In this document: positions 15,984 through 25,725 of the stretch, one piece after another | Layout of the letters: each line of letters begins with the position of its first letter | How positions within the stretch are numbered: the first letter of the stretch is position 1 | DNA from: Mesorhizobium comanense | GTDB lineage: Bacteria > Pseudomonadota > Alphaproteobacteria > Rhizobiales > Rhizobiaceae | Direction: 5' to 3' | Assembly (NCBI RefSeq): GCF_005503535.1 | Contig: NZ_SCNN01000008.1 | Span: 62,001 to 126,000, forward strand | DNA: 64,000 nt | Made by a program: the position numbers and the translations under genes | The notes under the pieces: generated by a model | The model's input: the letters and a program-made list of their open reading frames with translations, nothing else | Told to the model about the DNA's origin: nothing | The model's database searches: none

Positions 15984-18302
15984 CTACTTCGGCAGCGCGT
16001 AGGCCATCACATAGTCCCCCGGCTTGGTGCCGACCGAGCCGTGGCCGCCGGCGACGATGACGACGAACTGGCGACCGTCGGCGACCGTATAGGTCATCGG
16101 CGTCGATTGGCCGCCGGCCGGCAGCCGCGCCTGCCAGAGCTGCTTGCCCGATGTCAGGTCATAGGCGCGCAGGTAGTTGTCGACAGCCGCACCGAGGAAC
16201 GCCACACCGCCGGCGGTGATCATCGGCCCGCCAATGCCGGGCACGCCGACCTTCAGCGGCAGGGGCAGCGGCGTCATGTCGTAGATGGTGCCGTTGCGGT
16301 GCTTGTAGGCGATCGTGCCGGTCCTGAGATCGACGCCCGCGACATAGCCCCAGGGCGGCGCCTGGCAGGGAATGCCGAGCGGCGACAGGAACGGCCCCAT
16401 CGCTACCGCATAGGGCGCGCCTTCATTGCGGTTCAGCCCCTGCTCGCTGCCCTTGGTGTTGTCGCCTGGCGCCGGCACGTCCGCGCGAGGAACGAGCCTC
16501 GATGTGAAGGCGAGATAGGTCGGCATGCCGAACATCACCTGCCGCACCGGGTCGACCGCGACGCCGCCCCAGTTGAAGACGCCGAAATTGCCGGGATAGA
16601 TCAGCGATCCTTGCACCGAAGGCGGCGTGTAGCGGCCCTCATAGCGCAGTTTGTGGAAGGCGATGCGGCAGGCCAGCTGGTCGAACATGGTGATGCCCCA
16701 CATGTCGGCATCGGTCAGCGGCTTGGGGTTGAAGGAGAGATCGGACGAAGGTTGCGTCGGCGAAGTATGATCGCCTTCGATGGCGCCGCCCGGCGCCGGC
16801 ACCTCCTTGACCGCGATCACCGGCTCGCCGGTGCGGCGGTCGAGCACATAGAGGTCGCCCTGCTTGGTCGGCCCGACCAGCGCCGGCACGATTGTGCCGT
16901 CGGCCTTGGTGATGTCGATCAGGCTCGGCTGCGCCGGCACGTCCATGTCCCACAGGTCGTGGTGCACGGTCTGGCGCACCCATTTCAACTGCCCGGTGTT
17001 GAGGTCGAGCGCGGTGATCGAGGAGGAGAATTTCTCGACATTGGCGCTGCGCCCTGCCCCAAGCTGGTCCGGCGTCTGGTTGCCGAGCGGCACATAGAGC
17101 AGGCCGAGCTTCTCGTCCGCGCTCGGCGTCGACCACATGTTGGGCGAGTTGGCTGTATAGGTCTGGCCGGCAGGCAGCGGCGTGGTCTGGTCCGGATTGC
17201 CGGAATCCCAGTTCCAGACCAGCTTGCCGGTAGGGGCATCATAGGCGCGGATGACGCCGGACGGTTCCTGCGTCGAATAATTGTCGTTGACCGCCCCGCC
17301 GACGATGATCTTGCCGCCCGCGATCAGCGGCGCCGAGGTCGAATAATAGTAGCCCGATTTCGGGTAAGGCATCCCGGTCAGAAGATTGAGCGTGCCGCCT
17401 TCGGCGAAGGCGGGACAGACCTGGCCGTTGGCGGCGTCGAGCGCGATCAGCCGCGCGTCTGACGTCGGCAGGTAGACGCGGGTCGCGCAGGGCTGGCCGG
17501 CGGCGCCGGAAGCATCGGCATAGTAAGACACGCCGCGGCAGGTCTGGTGCTGACGGTCCTTGTCCAGCTTGATCTTGGGATCGTAGCGCCACCTCTCCTT
17601 GCCGGTCGCGGCATCGATGGCGATGGCGAAATTATGCGGCGTGCAGATGTAGAGCGTGTCGCCGACCTTCAGCGGCGTGACCTGATAGGTGGTTTCGCCG
17701 ATATCGTCCGGCCCCTTCACGTCGCCGGTGCGATAGGTCCAGGCAGGTTTGAGGCCGGCCACATTATCCGGCGTGATCTGGTCGAGCGGCGAATAGCGCT
17801 GGCCGAACTGGGTGCGGCCATAGAAGTGCCATTCGCCCGCCGGCACATCGCCGCCGAGATTGGCGTTCGGGATCACCTTGTCGGTGTCGAGCGCGCCGGC
17901 GATATCCTTCGGGTCCGTCGTCATCGAATAGCCGGCCACCGCCAGCGATGCCAGCACCGCCAGGATCAGCGGCGCGCGCCCGTCGGGGCCCGCCAGGCCG
18001 CGCCGCGCCCAGGGCGTCAGCAGCCACAGCGCCACCAGCACGATGATGCCGCCGCGCGGGCCGAGTTCCCACCAGTCGAAGCCGGTTTCCCACACCGCCC
18101 AGGCCAGCGTGCCGAGCACGATCGCGGCGTAGAGCCAAAGTGATGTGGAGCGGCGCCGGTAGAGCAGCCACGCTGTGATGACGAAGGCGAGACCGGCGAT
18201 GATGTAGTACCAACTGCCGCCCAGCGAGGCCAACCAGATGCCGCCCGCGCCGAGCGCCAGGCCGAGGAGAAAGAGAACGAGGGAGGTGATGGTGACAGCC
18301 AA
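15984..18302 (-). CDS. gcd: Membrane-bound PQQ-dependent glucose dehydrogenase
   Basis: The product is 772 residues. The first 130 residues contain about five transmembrane helices (for example VTITSLVLFLLGLALGAGGIWLA and WYYIIAGLAFVITAWLLY), followed by a periplasmic quinoprotein beta-propeller. It starts NANLGGDVPAGEWHFYGRTQFGQRYSPLDQI and contains PQQ-propeller blades (WTYRTGD, WRYDPKI, WVRQTVHHDLWDMDVPAQPSL). This is the architecture and length of Gcd, which oxidises glucose to gluconolactone and passes electrons to ubiquinone. No pqq biosynthesis genes are in the window, so the cofactor must be made elsewhere or supplied. It is divergent from the helicase. Confidence 0.93.
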   Translation of the reverse strand: MAVTITSLVLFLLGLALGAGGIWLASLGGSWYYIIAGLAFVITAWLLYRRRSTSLWLYAAIVLGTLAWAVWETGFDWWELGPRGGIIVLVALWLLTPWARRGLAGPDGRAPLILAVLASLAVAGYSMTTDPKDIAGALDTDKVIPNANLGGDVPAGEWHFYGRTQFGQRYSPLDQITPDNVAGLKPAWTYRTGDVKGPDDIGETTYQVTPLKVGDTLYICTPHNFAIAIDAATGKERWRYDPKIKLDKDRQHQTCRGVSYYADASGAAGQPCATRVYLPTSDARLIALDAANGQVCPAFAEGGTLNLLTGMPYPKSGYYYSTSAPLIAGGKIIVGGAVNDNYSTQEPSGVIRAYDAPTGKLVWNWDSGNPDQTTPLPAGQTYTANSPNMWSTPSADEKLGLLYVPLGNQTPDQLGAGRSANVEKFSSSITALDLNTGQLKWVRQTVHHDLWDMDVPAQPSLIDITKADGTIVPALVGPTKQGDLYVLDRRTGEPVIAVKEVPAPGGAIEGDHTSPTQPSSDLSFNPKPLTDADMWGITMFDQLACRIAFHKLRYEGRYTPPSVQGSLIYPGNFGVFNWGGVAVDPVRQVMFGMPTYLAFTSRLVPRADVPAPGDNTKGSEQGLNRNEGAPYAVAMGPFLSPLGIPCQAPPWGYVAGVDLRTGTIAYKHRNGTIYDMTPLPLPLKVGVPGIGGPMITAGGVAFLGAAVDNYLRAYDLTSGKQLWQARLPAGGQSTPMTYTVADGRQFVVIVAGGHGSVGTKPGDYVMAYALPK

Positions 18303-18560
18303 GATGATACTCCTTCGACTGTTGCGCTCGGCGGCGCGGCCATGGGCAACCCGGCATTGCGTCCTGCCCGAAACACAACTTTCCCCTGCCCGCCTTGCCT
18401 GTCAAGCATAGGCCATGGGCCTGTTTCGACAACCTCGTTCCGCCTGCGGTTGTTCGCAAGGCTGGCCGCACGGGCCCAGAGTGACCGTATCCAGCACTTT
18501 ACCGGAACAAAACGTAGACACGTCTGGCCTTTCGCCGCCGAATCACTACATTCGGGGGAA

Positions 18561-21251
18561 ATGTCCGGCTTTTCGGAAGACATGCCCTTTTTCGATGAAC
18601 CCAATGCGCGGCCCGCGGCCCCGTCGGGCATTGCCGCGCGCGCCATGGCTGCCCGCGGCGGCCAGAACCATGCGCCCGATTATCTGAAAGGGCTCAATCC
18701 CGAACAGCGCCTGGCGGTGGAAACCACCGAAGGCCCGGTTCTCGTGCTGGCCGGCGCCGGCACCGGCAAGACGCGTGTGCTCACCACCCGCATCGCCCAT
18801 ATCCTTGCCACCGGCAGGGCCTACCCCCGCGAAATTCTCGCCGTCACCTTCACCAACAAGGCCGCGCGCGAGATGAAGCAGCGCATCGGCCACCTGATCG
18901 GCGACGAGAATGTCGAGGGCATGCCCTGGCTCGGCACCTTCCACTCGATCGGCGTGAAGCTGTTGCGGCGCCACGCCGAGCTGGCCGGTTTGAAGTCGGA
19001 TTTCACCATCCTCGACACCGACGATGTCATCAGGCTGATCAAGCAGCTCATCCAGGCCGAGGGCCTGGACGACAAGCGCTGGCCGGCCAAGCAGTTCGCA
19101 CAGATGATCGATGGCTGGAAGAACAAGGGCCAGGGTCCTGCCGACATCGCCGAGGGCGACGCGCGCAGCTTCGCCAACGGCAAGGGCCGCGAACTCTACA
19201 AGGCCTATCAGGAGCGCCTGCAGACGCTGAACGCCTGCGACTTCGGCGATCTGCTCTATCACCCGATCCGCATCCTGCGCGCCAATCCGGATGTGCTGAA
19301 GGACTATCACCGGCGCTTCAAATACATCCTCGTCGACGAGTACCAGGACACCAACACCGCGCAATACATGTGGCTGCGGCTTTTGGCGCAAAGATCTACC
19401 TCCCCCTCGATGGGGGAGGTCGCGCCGCGAAGCGGCGCGGGTGGGGGTGGCAGCGCCGGCGCCAGTCACCCCCCCCCGTCGCTTCGCGACGACCCTCCCC
19501 ATCAAGGGGAGGGTAAGGCGCGATCGACCGAAACCCGCGCCACCGTAAACATCTGCTGCGTCGGCGATGACGACCAGTCCATCTATGGCTGGCGCGGCGC
19601 CGAGGTCGACAACATCCTGCGCTTCGACAAGGATTTCCCGGGCGCCACCATCATCAGGCTGGAGCGCAACTACCGTTCCACCGCGCATATCCTTGGTGCT
19701 GCTTCCCATCTCATCGCCCACAATGAGGGCCGTTTCGGCAAGACGCTGTTCACCGACCGCAACGATCCCGAAGACGGCAAGGTCAACGTCCACGCCGCCT
19801 GGGATTCCGAGGAGGAAGCCCGCGCCATCGGCGAGACCATCGAGGCCTACCAACGCCCCGACAGGCAGGGAAACCGGCACAAGCTCAACGACATGGCGAT
19901 CCTCGTCCGCGCGTCCTTCCAGATGCGCGCCTTCGAGGACCGCTTCATCACGCTTGGCCTCAACTACCGCGTCATCGGCGGCCCGCGCTTCTATGAGCGC
20001 ATGGAAATCCGCGACGCGCTGGCCTTCTTCCGCGTCGTCGCCAACAGCGGCGACGATCTCGCCTTCGAGCGCATCGTCAACGTGCCCAAGCGCGGGCTCG
20101 GCGAAGCCACCATCCGCCAGATCCACGACACGGCGCGTGGCTTGCGTGTCCCCATGCTGGAGGCGGCCGCGACGCTCGCCGAAAGCGACGAGTTGAAGCC
20201 CAAACCGCGCGCGGCGCTGCGCGAGGTCGCGGCCAATTTCGAGCGCTGGCGCAAGGCGTTGGAAACCACGCCGCACACCGAACTCGCCGAGACCATTCTG
20301 GAGGAGAGCGGCTACACCGACATGTGGAAGAACGACCGCTCGGCGGAAGCGCCCGGCCGGCTCGAAAACCTCAAGGAACTGGTCCGTTCCATGGAGGAGT
20401 ACGAATCGCTGCGCTCCTTCCTCGAACATGTAGCACTGGTCATGGACGCCGAGCAGAATGCCGGGCTCGATGCCGTCTCGATCATGACGCTGCATTCGGC
20501 CAAGGGCCTGGAATTCGACACCGTCTTCCTGCCCGGCTGGGAGGAAGGCCTGTTTCCCCACCAGCGCGCACTCGATGAAGGCGGCCGCTCAGGCCTGGAG
20601 GAAGAGCGCCGCCTTGCCTATGTCGGCCTGACGCGGGCCAAGAAGAACCTGCATATCTGGTTCGTCTCCAACCGCCTCATCCACGGGCTCTGGCAATCGA
20701 CGATCCCGTCGCGTTTCCTGGAAGAGCTGCCGGAAAGCCATATCGAGATCGCCGAGGCCGGCAACTCCTATGGCGGCTACGGCAATCCCTATGGCGGCGG
20801 CTCCTTCGCGTCCGGCCGTGGCGGCCAGGGGGCGGGCAGACAAAACCCCTACGGCGCCTCGCGCTTCGACAATGTCGGCGCCGAAAAATCCGGTTCGTTC
20901 TCCAACAGCTATTCGACGCCGGGCTGGCAGCGCGCACAGGCCAACCGCACCGAGGCGACCGACCGCAACTGGGGCACGCGGTCCGGCCATCAGGTCGAGC
21001 GCATCGGCTATGGCGAAACCGACAGCGGCTACGGCGCCGGCCGCACGAGCGTGAAAGGCCGTACCATCGACGGCGAACTGGTCGCCAAATCCGTCGCCGA
21101 CAAGCCGTCCGCCTTCAGCGTCGGCGACCGCGTCTTCCACCAGAAATTCGGCAACGGCAACATTTCGGCCATCGAAGGCAACAAGCTGACCATCGACTTC
21201 GACAAGGCCGGCCAGAAACGCGTGCTGGACGGGTTTGTCGCGGCGGTGTGA
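18561..21251 (+). CDS. uvrD: UvrD/PcrA-type ATP-dependent DNA helicase II with repeat insertion
   Basis: This is an 896-residue SF1A helicase. The Q motif LNPEQRLAV is at about residues 45-53, Walker A GAGTGKT at 65-71, motif Ia TFTNKAAREMKQRI, motif II DEYQDT at about 259-264, motif III GDDDQSIYGWRGAE at about 335-348, and motifs V/VI MTLHSAKGLEFDTVF and RRLAYVGLTRAKK. The C-terminus carries a Gly/Tyr-rich linker and the PcrA/UvrD tail (VGDRVFHQKFGNG...IDFDKAGQKRVLDGFV). Between motifs II and III about 45 extra residues (roughly 278-325) are encoded by a palindromic repeat that keeps the frame. ATG 18561 follows GGGGGA. Role: nucleotide excision and mismatch repair unwinding. Confidence 0.92.
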   Translation: MSGFSEDMPFFDEPNARPAAPSGIAARAMAARGGQNHAPDYLKGLNPEQRLAVETTEGPVLVLAGAGTGKTRVLTTRIAHILATGRAYPREILAVTFTNKAAREMKQRIGHLIGDENVEGMPWLGTFHSIGVKLLRRHAELAGLKSDFTILDTDDVIRLIKQLIQAEGLDDKRWPAKQFAQMIDGWKNKGQGPADIAEGDARSFANGKGRELYKAYQERLQTLNACDFGDLLYHPIRILRANPDVLKDYHRRFKYILVDEYQDTNTAQYMWLRLLAQRSTSPSMGEVAPRSGAGGGGSAGASHPPPSLRDDPPHQGEGKARSTETRATVNICCVGDDDQSIYGWRGAEVDNILRFDKDFPGATIIRLERNYRSTAHILGAASHLIAHNEGRFGKTLFTDRNDPEDGKVNVHAAWDSEEEARAIGETIEAYQRPDRQGNRHKLNDMAILVRASFQMRAFEDRFITLGLNYRVIGGPRFYERMEIRDALAFFRVVANSGDDLAFERIVNVPKRGLGEATIRQIHDTARGLRVPMLEAAATLAESDELKPKPRAALREVAANFERWRKALETTPHTELAETILEESGYTDMWKNDRSAEAPGRLENLKELVRSMEEYESLRSFLEHVALVMDAEQNAGLDAVSIMTLHSAKGLEFDTVFLPGWEEGLFPHQRALDEGGRSGLEEERRLAYVGLTRAKKNLHIWFVSNRLIHGLWQSTIPSRFLEELPESHIEIAEAGNSYGGYGNPYGGGSFASGRGGQGAGRQNPYGASRFDNVGAEKSGSFSNSYSTPGWQRAQANRTEATDRNWGTRSGHQVERIGYGETDSGYGAGRTSVKGRTIDGELVAKSVADKPSAFSVGDRVFHQKFGNGNISAIEGNKLTIDFDKAGQKRVLDGFVAAV
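19398..19513. repeat. Multi-hairpin palindromic repeat inserted in-frame in uvrD
   Basis: Successive inverted repeats are ACCTCCCCC/GGGGGAGGT (19398-19420), CGCGCCGC/GCGGCGCG (19421-19439), GTCGC/GCGAC (19478-19490) and CCCTCCCC/GGGGAGGG (19493-19513). A G-rich block (19439-19450) faces a C-rich block (19467-19477). The whole element is translated in frame within the helicase. It looks like a mobile or dispersed palindromic intergenic element that has landed in a coding region. Confidence 0.85.
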
Positions 21252-21264
21252 GGAAAGAAAAAGT

Positions 21265-22656
21265 ATGATCGCATCGGGGAAGAATGAACAGGAGAACGAA
21301 GAACCTTTGCCAAGTGGTACGGTAGATAACAATTTGGAGGTCGTTGACGATACGTATCTGGAAGAGGATTTGATCGTCGAATCAAATAGCTCTGAAGAGA
21401 TAGAGAGCGCAAGACAAGCCCTCATTCAAAGATGCCAGAAAGCAAACATCACCGCAGAATTAAAAACATACATAGAAGAAGCCTTAGACGGAGAGAGATA
21501 TGTACTGGTTTCGTTCCCAAACGGTCGCGAAAAGAGGAAGAAATCATTCTCTACTTTAGATTCCATTAAAAGAATACTTAGTGTAGAATTTGAGAAATAT
21601 ACGTACGTTGGAAATTACGCTGCGATTTGCTCCTACGAACTAGGAACAATCGAGGCTCTCGTAAAAAACCTGCACCCCGTTGGAGTGGCAGGGTTATACA
21701 GGCGTTTATTTGACGTTGACTACTTTTCCGAGGCGGCGCAGACCGGCAGCGTAAAGGAGATATTTGCGGATAGCGACAATGGAATTACGCTGTCTTTTGG
21801 ACCAATATCTGAAAATTTCAGAGTTATGAACCGCGCGCCCGGCCGAGATCGCAGACTAAGTCTAAAGCTGATCAACACCGGCGTCAAAACGCACGACAAG
21901 GCTCTGGATTTACTTGAGAGGGTTGCAAATTCCTTCTTTTTTGAGATCGACCTATCTTACTCAATACCAATCTCTCTTGAAAAAGAGAGGCCTCGACCAT
22001 TTCCTACTCGACGACCGAATTCATCTACGAAACCGCAACCCTTCAGCTTTCCCTATCATGAATATGATAGCGCTCCAATGTCTTTATATTGGTATGCCAG
22101 AAGTGCACGAGGCATGCCACTTTTGCAATTCCTGGCATTTTACCAGATTCTAGAGTACTATTTTCCAACATATTCACAAAGGGAGGCCGCACGAAGATTA
22201 TCTGTCGTTCTAAAGAATCCTACATTTAGGGCCGACAGAGATGCAGACATTGGAAAGTTACTTTCTACGATAAAGATGACAAGAAGCGGATCATTTGGCG
22301 ATGAAAGAGGGCAGTTGCGAGCGACTTTACAGGAGTGCCTCGACCCTGATTCGCTACGAGATTTCGTTTGCGAAACCGAAGAAAAAAGAGATTTCTTTTC
22401 ATCGAAGCAGCCTAGCCTAACATCGCACAGGCTCACATTGGCCAATAAAGATGCAGACTTAAGAAATGAAGTGTCGGATCTGATATATGACATCAGATGC
22501 AAGATTGTACATACGAAAAACGAATTCAACGAAGACGAAAGGAATATACTACTTCCATTTTCAAAGGAAGCAGATCTTCTGTATTATTATATAGAGTTGA
22601 TCCAATTTGTTTCGAAGAACGTGCTTATATCCGCGAGCACGAAGATGACTTTGTAA
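21265..22656 (+). CDS. Hypothetical A+T-rich protein with HEPN-like C-terminal motif
   Basis: This is a 463-residue protein of unrecognised family. Its base composition differs sharply from the flanks (23 G/C in 60 at 22441-22500) and its codons favour A/T endings, which indicates recent horizontal acquisition. The N-terminus is acidic and probably disordered (residues 1-45). A mixed alpha/beta middle follows, and the C-terminal 200 residues are helical with WYARSARGMPLLQFLAFYQILEYYF and DLIYDIRCKIVHTKNEF. The segment R411-CKIV-H416 is an R-x4-H motif as in HEPN ribonucleases, placed before a final helix as in Apea-like HEPN domains. ATG 21265 follows a GAAAGAAAAAG purine tract 13 bp after the uvrD stop; the downstream permease gene converges 7 bp away. 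HEPN proteins often act in anti-phage defence or toxin systems; that role is inferred. Confidence 0.8.
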   Translation: MIASGKNEQENEEPLPSGTVDNNLEVVDDTYLEEDLIVESNSSEEIESARQALIQRCQKANITAELKTYIEEALDGERYVLVSFPNGREKRKKSFSTLDSIKRILSVEFEKYTYVGNYAAICSYELGTIEALVKNLHPVGVAGLYRRLFDVDYFSEAAQTGSVKEIFADSDNGITLSFGPISENFRVMNRAPGRDRRLSLKLINTGVKTHDKALDLLERVANSFFFEIDLSYSIPISLEKERPRPFPTRRPNSSTKPQPFSFPYHEYDSAPMSLYWYARSARGMPLLQFLAFYQILEYYFPTYSQREAARRLSVVLKNPTFRADRDADIGKLLSTIKMTRSGSFGDERGQLRATLQECLDPDSLRDFVCETEEKRDFFSSKQPSLTSHRLTLANKDADLRNEVSDLIYDIRCKIVHTKNEFNEDERNILLPFSKEADLLYYYIELIQFVSKNVLISASTKMTL

Positions 22657-22663
22657 TAACTCC

Positions 22664-23688
22664 TCACCGATACCTCGCCTGGTTCCATTTGTGCCCGAGC
22701 AGCGACAGGATGATGATCAGCCCGTTGAAGAACTGCACGTAGAAGCCGCTCAGGCCTGCCGCCACCACGCCGGTCTGGATGAACGACACGGTGACCGCGC
22801 CGATCGCTCCGCCGGCAACCGTGCCGATGCCGCCCCAGGTCGGGGTGCCGCCGACGAACACCGAGGCCAGCACCGGCAGGAGATAGCCGTCGCCCGCCGT
22901 CGGCCACCAGGTGAAGTTGATCATCACCGAGAACGTGCCGGCGATGGCCGCCCCTATGCCGGTGAAGACGAACACTTTCACCCGCACCCGCTTGACGTCG
23001 ATGCCCATCTGCTGGGCGCTGTCGGGATTGTCGCCGACCACCTTCACCTGCGCGCCGAAGCGGTGCCTGTTGTAGAGCATCGCCGACAGCACGACGAAGG
23101 CGATGGCCCAGAAGATCTGCACCGGCACGCCATAGACCTGGCTGGAGAAGATCTTGTAGGCCCAGCTGTCGCTGAGACTGGTCAGCGCCATCGACTTGCC
23201 CTCGTTGATGATCTGGATCAGCCCGCGCAACAGGAAATTCATGCCGAGCGTGGCGATCAGCGACGACAGCCCGCCATAGACGACCAGTGATCCGACGAGG
23301 AAGCCAAGCAGGGTGCCGGTGACCAGAGCGGCGGCAATGCCGAGGAAGGGATCGTAGCCGGCCTGCACCACCAGGGAAAACACCCAGGAGGCAAACCCCA
23401 TCGTCGCCGGAAACGACAGGTCGATCTCGCCGCAGGTGACGACGAAGACCAGCGGCACGACCACGAACAGCGCCACCGGCAGCGTCGTCAGCACGGAACT
23501 GTAGAGATACCAGGTGGTGAACACGGTCGGGTTGGCTGCCAGGAACACCGCCATCATGACGATGAACACGGCGAGCGTGCCGAGCGAGGCGCGGTTGTCG
23601 AGGACGAAGCCGCGCAGCCAGTTGTCGGATGGATGGCGCCATTCTTTCCCCGGGATAGGGCTTTCGAGATCGGGTTCCATGGTCTTGC

Positions 23689-23692
<4 letters not shown>
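22664..23692 (-). CDS. Sugar ABC transporter permease (RbsC/FrcC family)
   Basis: The product is a 342-residue integral membrane protein of the BPD_transp_2 type. Hydrophobic spans begin at LGTLAVFIVMMAVFLAANP and continue through PVALFVVVPLVFVVTCGEIDLSFPATMGFASWVF, a hallmark of ribose/fructose-type permeases (GEIDLS), to the C-terminal GGTPTWGGIGTVAGGAIGAV and FFNGLIIILSLLGHKWNQ. It is the last gene of the LacI-controlled sugar operon and overlaps the ATPase gene by 4 bp (ATGA), so the two are translationally coupled. The substrate is probably a sugar or polyol; identity unknown. Confidence 0.92.
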
Positions 23693-24486
<794 letters not shown>

Positions 24487-24534
24487 CGGATCCTCGCTTT
24501 TCATTGTCGCATGCCCGCCTCTTAGCCGGCGGCC

Positions 24535-24564
24535 CCGCCGGCCGGGGCCTGGCCCGGCCGGCGG
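24535..24564 (-). promoter_or_regulatory. Strong intercistronic stem-loop after the binding-protein gene
   Basis: CCGCCGGCCGGG (24535-24546) and CCCGGCCGGCGG (24553-24564) form a perfect 12-bp stem with a 6-nt loop, starting 10 nt after the binding-protein stop. No U-run follows. In ABC operons such hairpins protect the binding-protein mRNA end and attenuate downstream genes, giving excess binding protein; that role is inferred. Confidence 0.7.
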
Positions 24565-24574
24565 TCTTGGGAGG

Positions 24575-25582
24575 TCAGCGCAGCGCCTGCTTGGCGAGCT
24601 CCGAGACGATCTCATAGTTCTGCGGCGTGACGAAGCCGGCGCCAGTGTCGACATTCATCGGCGCCAGCCCCAGCACAACCTGCTGGCAGAGGCTGAGGAT
24701 CGGCAGATAGCCCTGCAGGAACGGCTGCTGGTCGGCCGTCAGTTGCACCCAGCCGCCCTTGAAGCCCTCGACGATCTGCGGGCTGGTGTCGAAGCCGAAA
24801 TTGAAAATGTCACCGGCTTTCCGTCCCGCCGCCTGCATGTATGTCGGCACATTGCCGAGCAGTTGCCCGCCGGGATAGCCGACCGCCTTGACGCCGGGAT
24901 TGTTGAGCAGGGCCGCAGTGATCACCGGGATGGCGAGGTTCGGATCGGCTGCCCATTCGGGCGGAGAATTGATTTGAACGACATCGACGCCCGCCTCTTT
25001 CAAGGCCGCGACGGTTCCGCGCTCGCGGGCGCCCCGGCTTTCATTGTCGAAGGGGCCGATCATGATCGCCTTGTCGCCGGATTTCAGCCCGGCAAGCTTG
25101 AACGCCTCGGCGCCGAGCGCCCGGCCCTGCTGCTCCTGCTGGGCGCCGACATAGCCGCCGCCGAACGCCGCCGTCACCTTCGGCACCGGCACGTTCTGGT
25201 ACATCATCTTGATGCCGTCCTTATGCGCCTGCTCGGCCAGCGGCATGATCGCGTCGTCGCCGGGATGGCCCATCATGGCGATGCCGCCAGGCTTGACCGC
25301 GACCGCCTCGCGCAATTGCTGCACCATCTTTTCGACATCCCAGCCCGAGAAGATGTAGTCGACCTTGGGCCCGAGATCGGCCGCTGCCTGCTTGGCGCCG
25401 TTATAGACGATGGTGCCGAAAGCGTCGCCCTCGGCACCGCCGACGAAGAAGCGGATATGGACATCTTTGCACCATTGCGCGTCGAGCGCCCTTGCCGGCA
25501 AGGTTGAGACGGCGGCGCAAAGCGCCGTGGTGGCGGCCACGACGGTCGTGCGCAGAAGTGTCGTTCTGATCGCGATGCTCAT
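24575..25582 (-). CDS. Sugar ABC transporter substrate-binding protein
   Basis: This 335-residue periplasmic protein is of the Peripla_BP_4 (ribose-binding-like) family. A Sec signal peptide is visible (RTTLLRTTVVAATTALCAAV to ARA, about residues 6-31), followed by DVHIRFFVGGAEGDAFGTIVYNGAKQAAADLG. Later segments include VEKMVQQLREAVAVKPGGIAMMGH, AIMIGPFDNESRGARERGTVAALKEAG and GQLLGNVPTYMQAAGRK, matching the two-lobed fold. It belongs to the operon with oxidoreductase and isomerase genes, so the ligand is probably a sugar or polyol catabolised by those enzymes. Confidence 0.92.
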   Translation of the reverse strand: MSIAIRTTLLRTTVVAATTALCAAVSTLPARALDAQWCKDVHIRFFVGGAEGDAFGTIVYNGAKQAAADLGPKVDYIFSGWDVEKMVQQLREAVAVKPGGIAMMGHPGDDAIMPLAEQAHKDGIKMMYQNVPVPKVTAAFGGGYVGAQQEQQGRALGAEAFKLAGLKSGDKAIMIGPFDNESRGARERGTVAALKEAGVDVVQINSPPEWAADPNLAIPVITAALLNNPGVKAVGYPGGQLLGNVPTYMQAAGRKAGDIFNFGFDTSPQIVEGFKGGWVQLTADQQPFLQGYLPILSLCQQVVLGLAPMNVDTGAGFVTPQNYEIVSELAKQALR

Positions 25583-25691
25583 GCACTTGTCCTCCCATTT
25601 TATCCCTCGTCAGCCGAGGGCTTTTGACGATTTGCTGGCACTGGCATTTTTCGGGCCGGCTCCTCCCGCCGGACAATTCTCAGATCAAATT

Positions 25692-25725
25692 CGGCTTCAC
25701 CTCGGATTTGGCCTCACCTCGGATT
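25692..25725. repeat. 17-bp duplication spanning the stop codon of the isomerase gene
   Basis: CGGCTTCACCTCGGATT (25692-25708) and TGGCCTCACCTCGGATT (25709-25725) are adjacent 17-bp copies with two mismatches. The second copy contains the stop codon (complement at 25714-25716) and the final coding bases of the isomerase; the first lies just beyond the stop. Confidence 0.85.

Noticed and set aside
18546..20561. Long minus-strand frame opposite uvrD
   Set aside because: It overlaps all the helicase motifs on the plus strand and has no recognisable domain; a GC-shadow.
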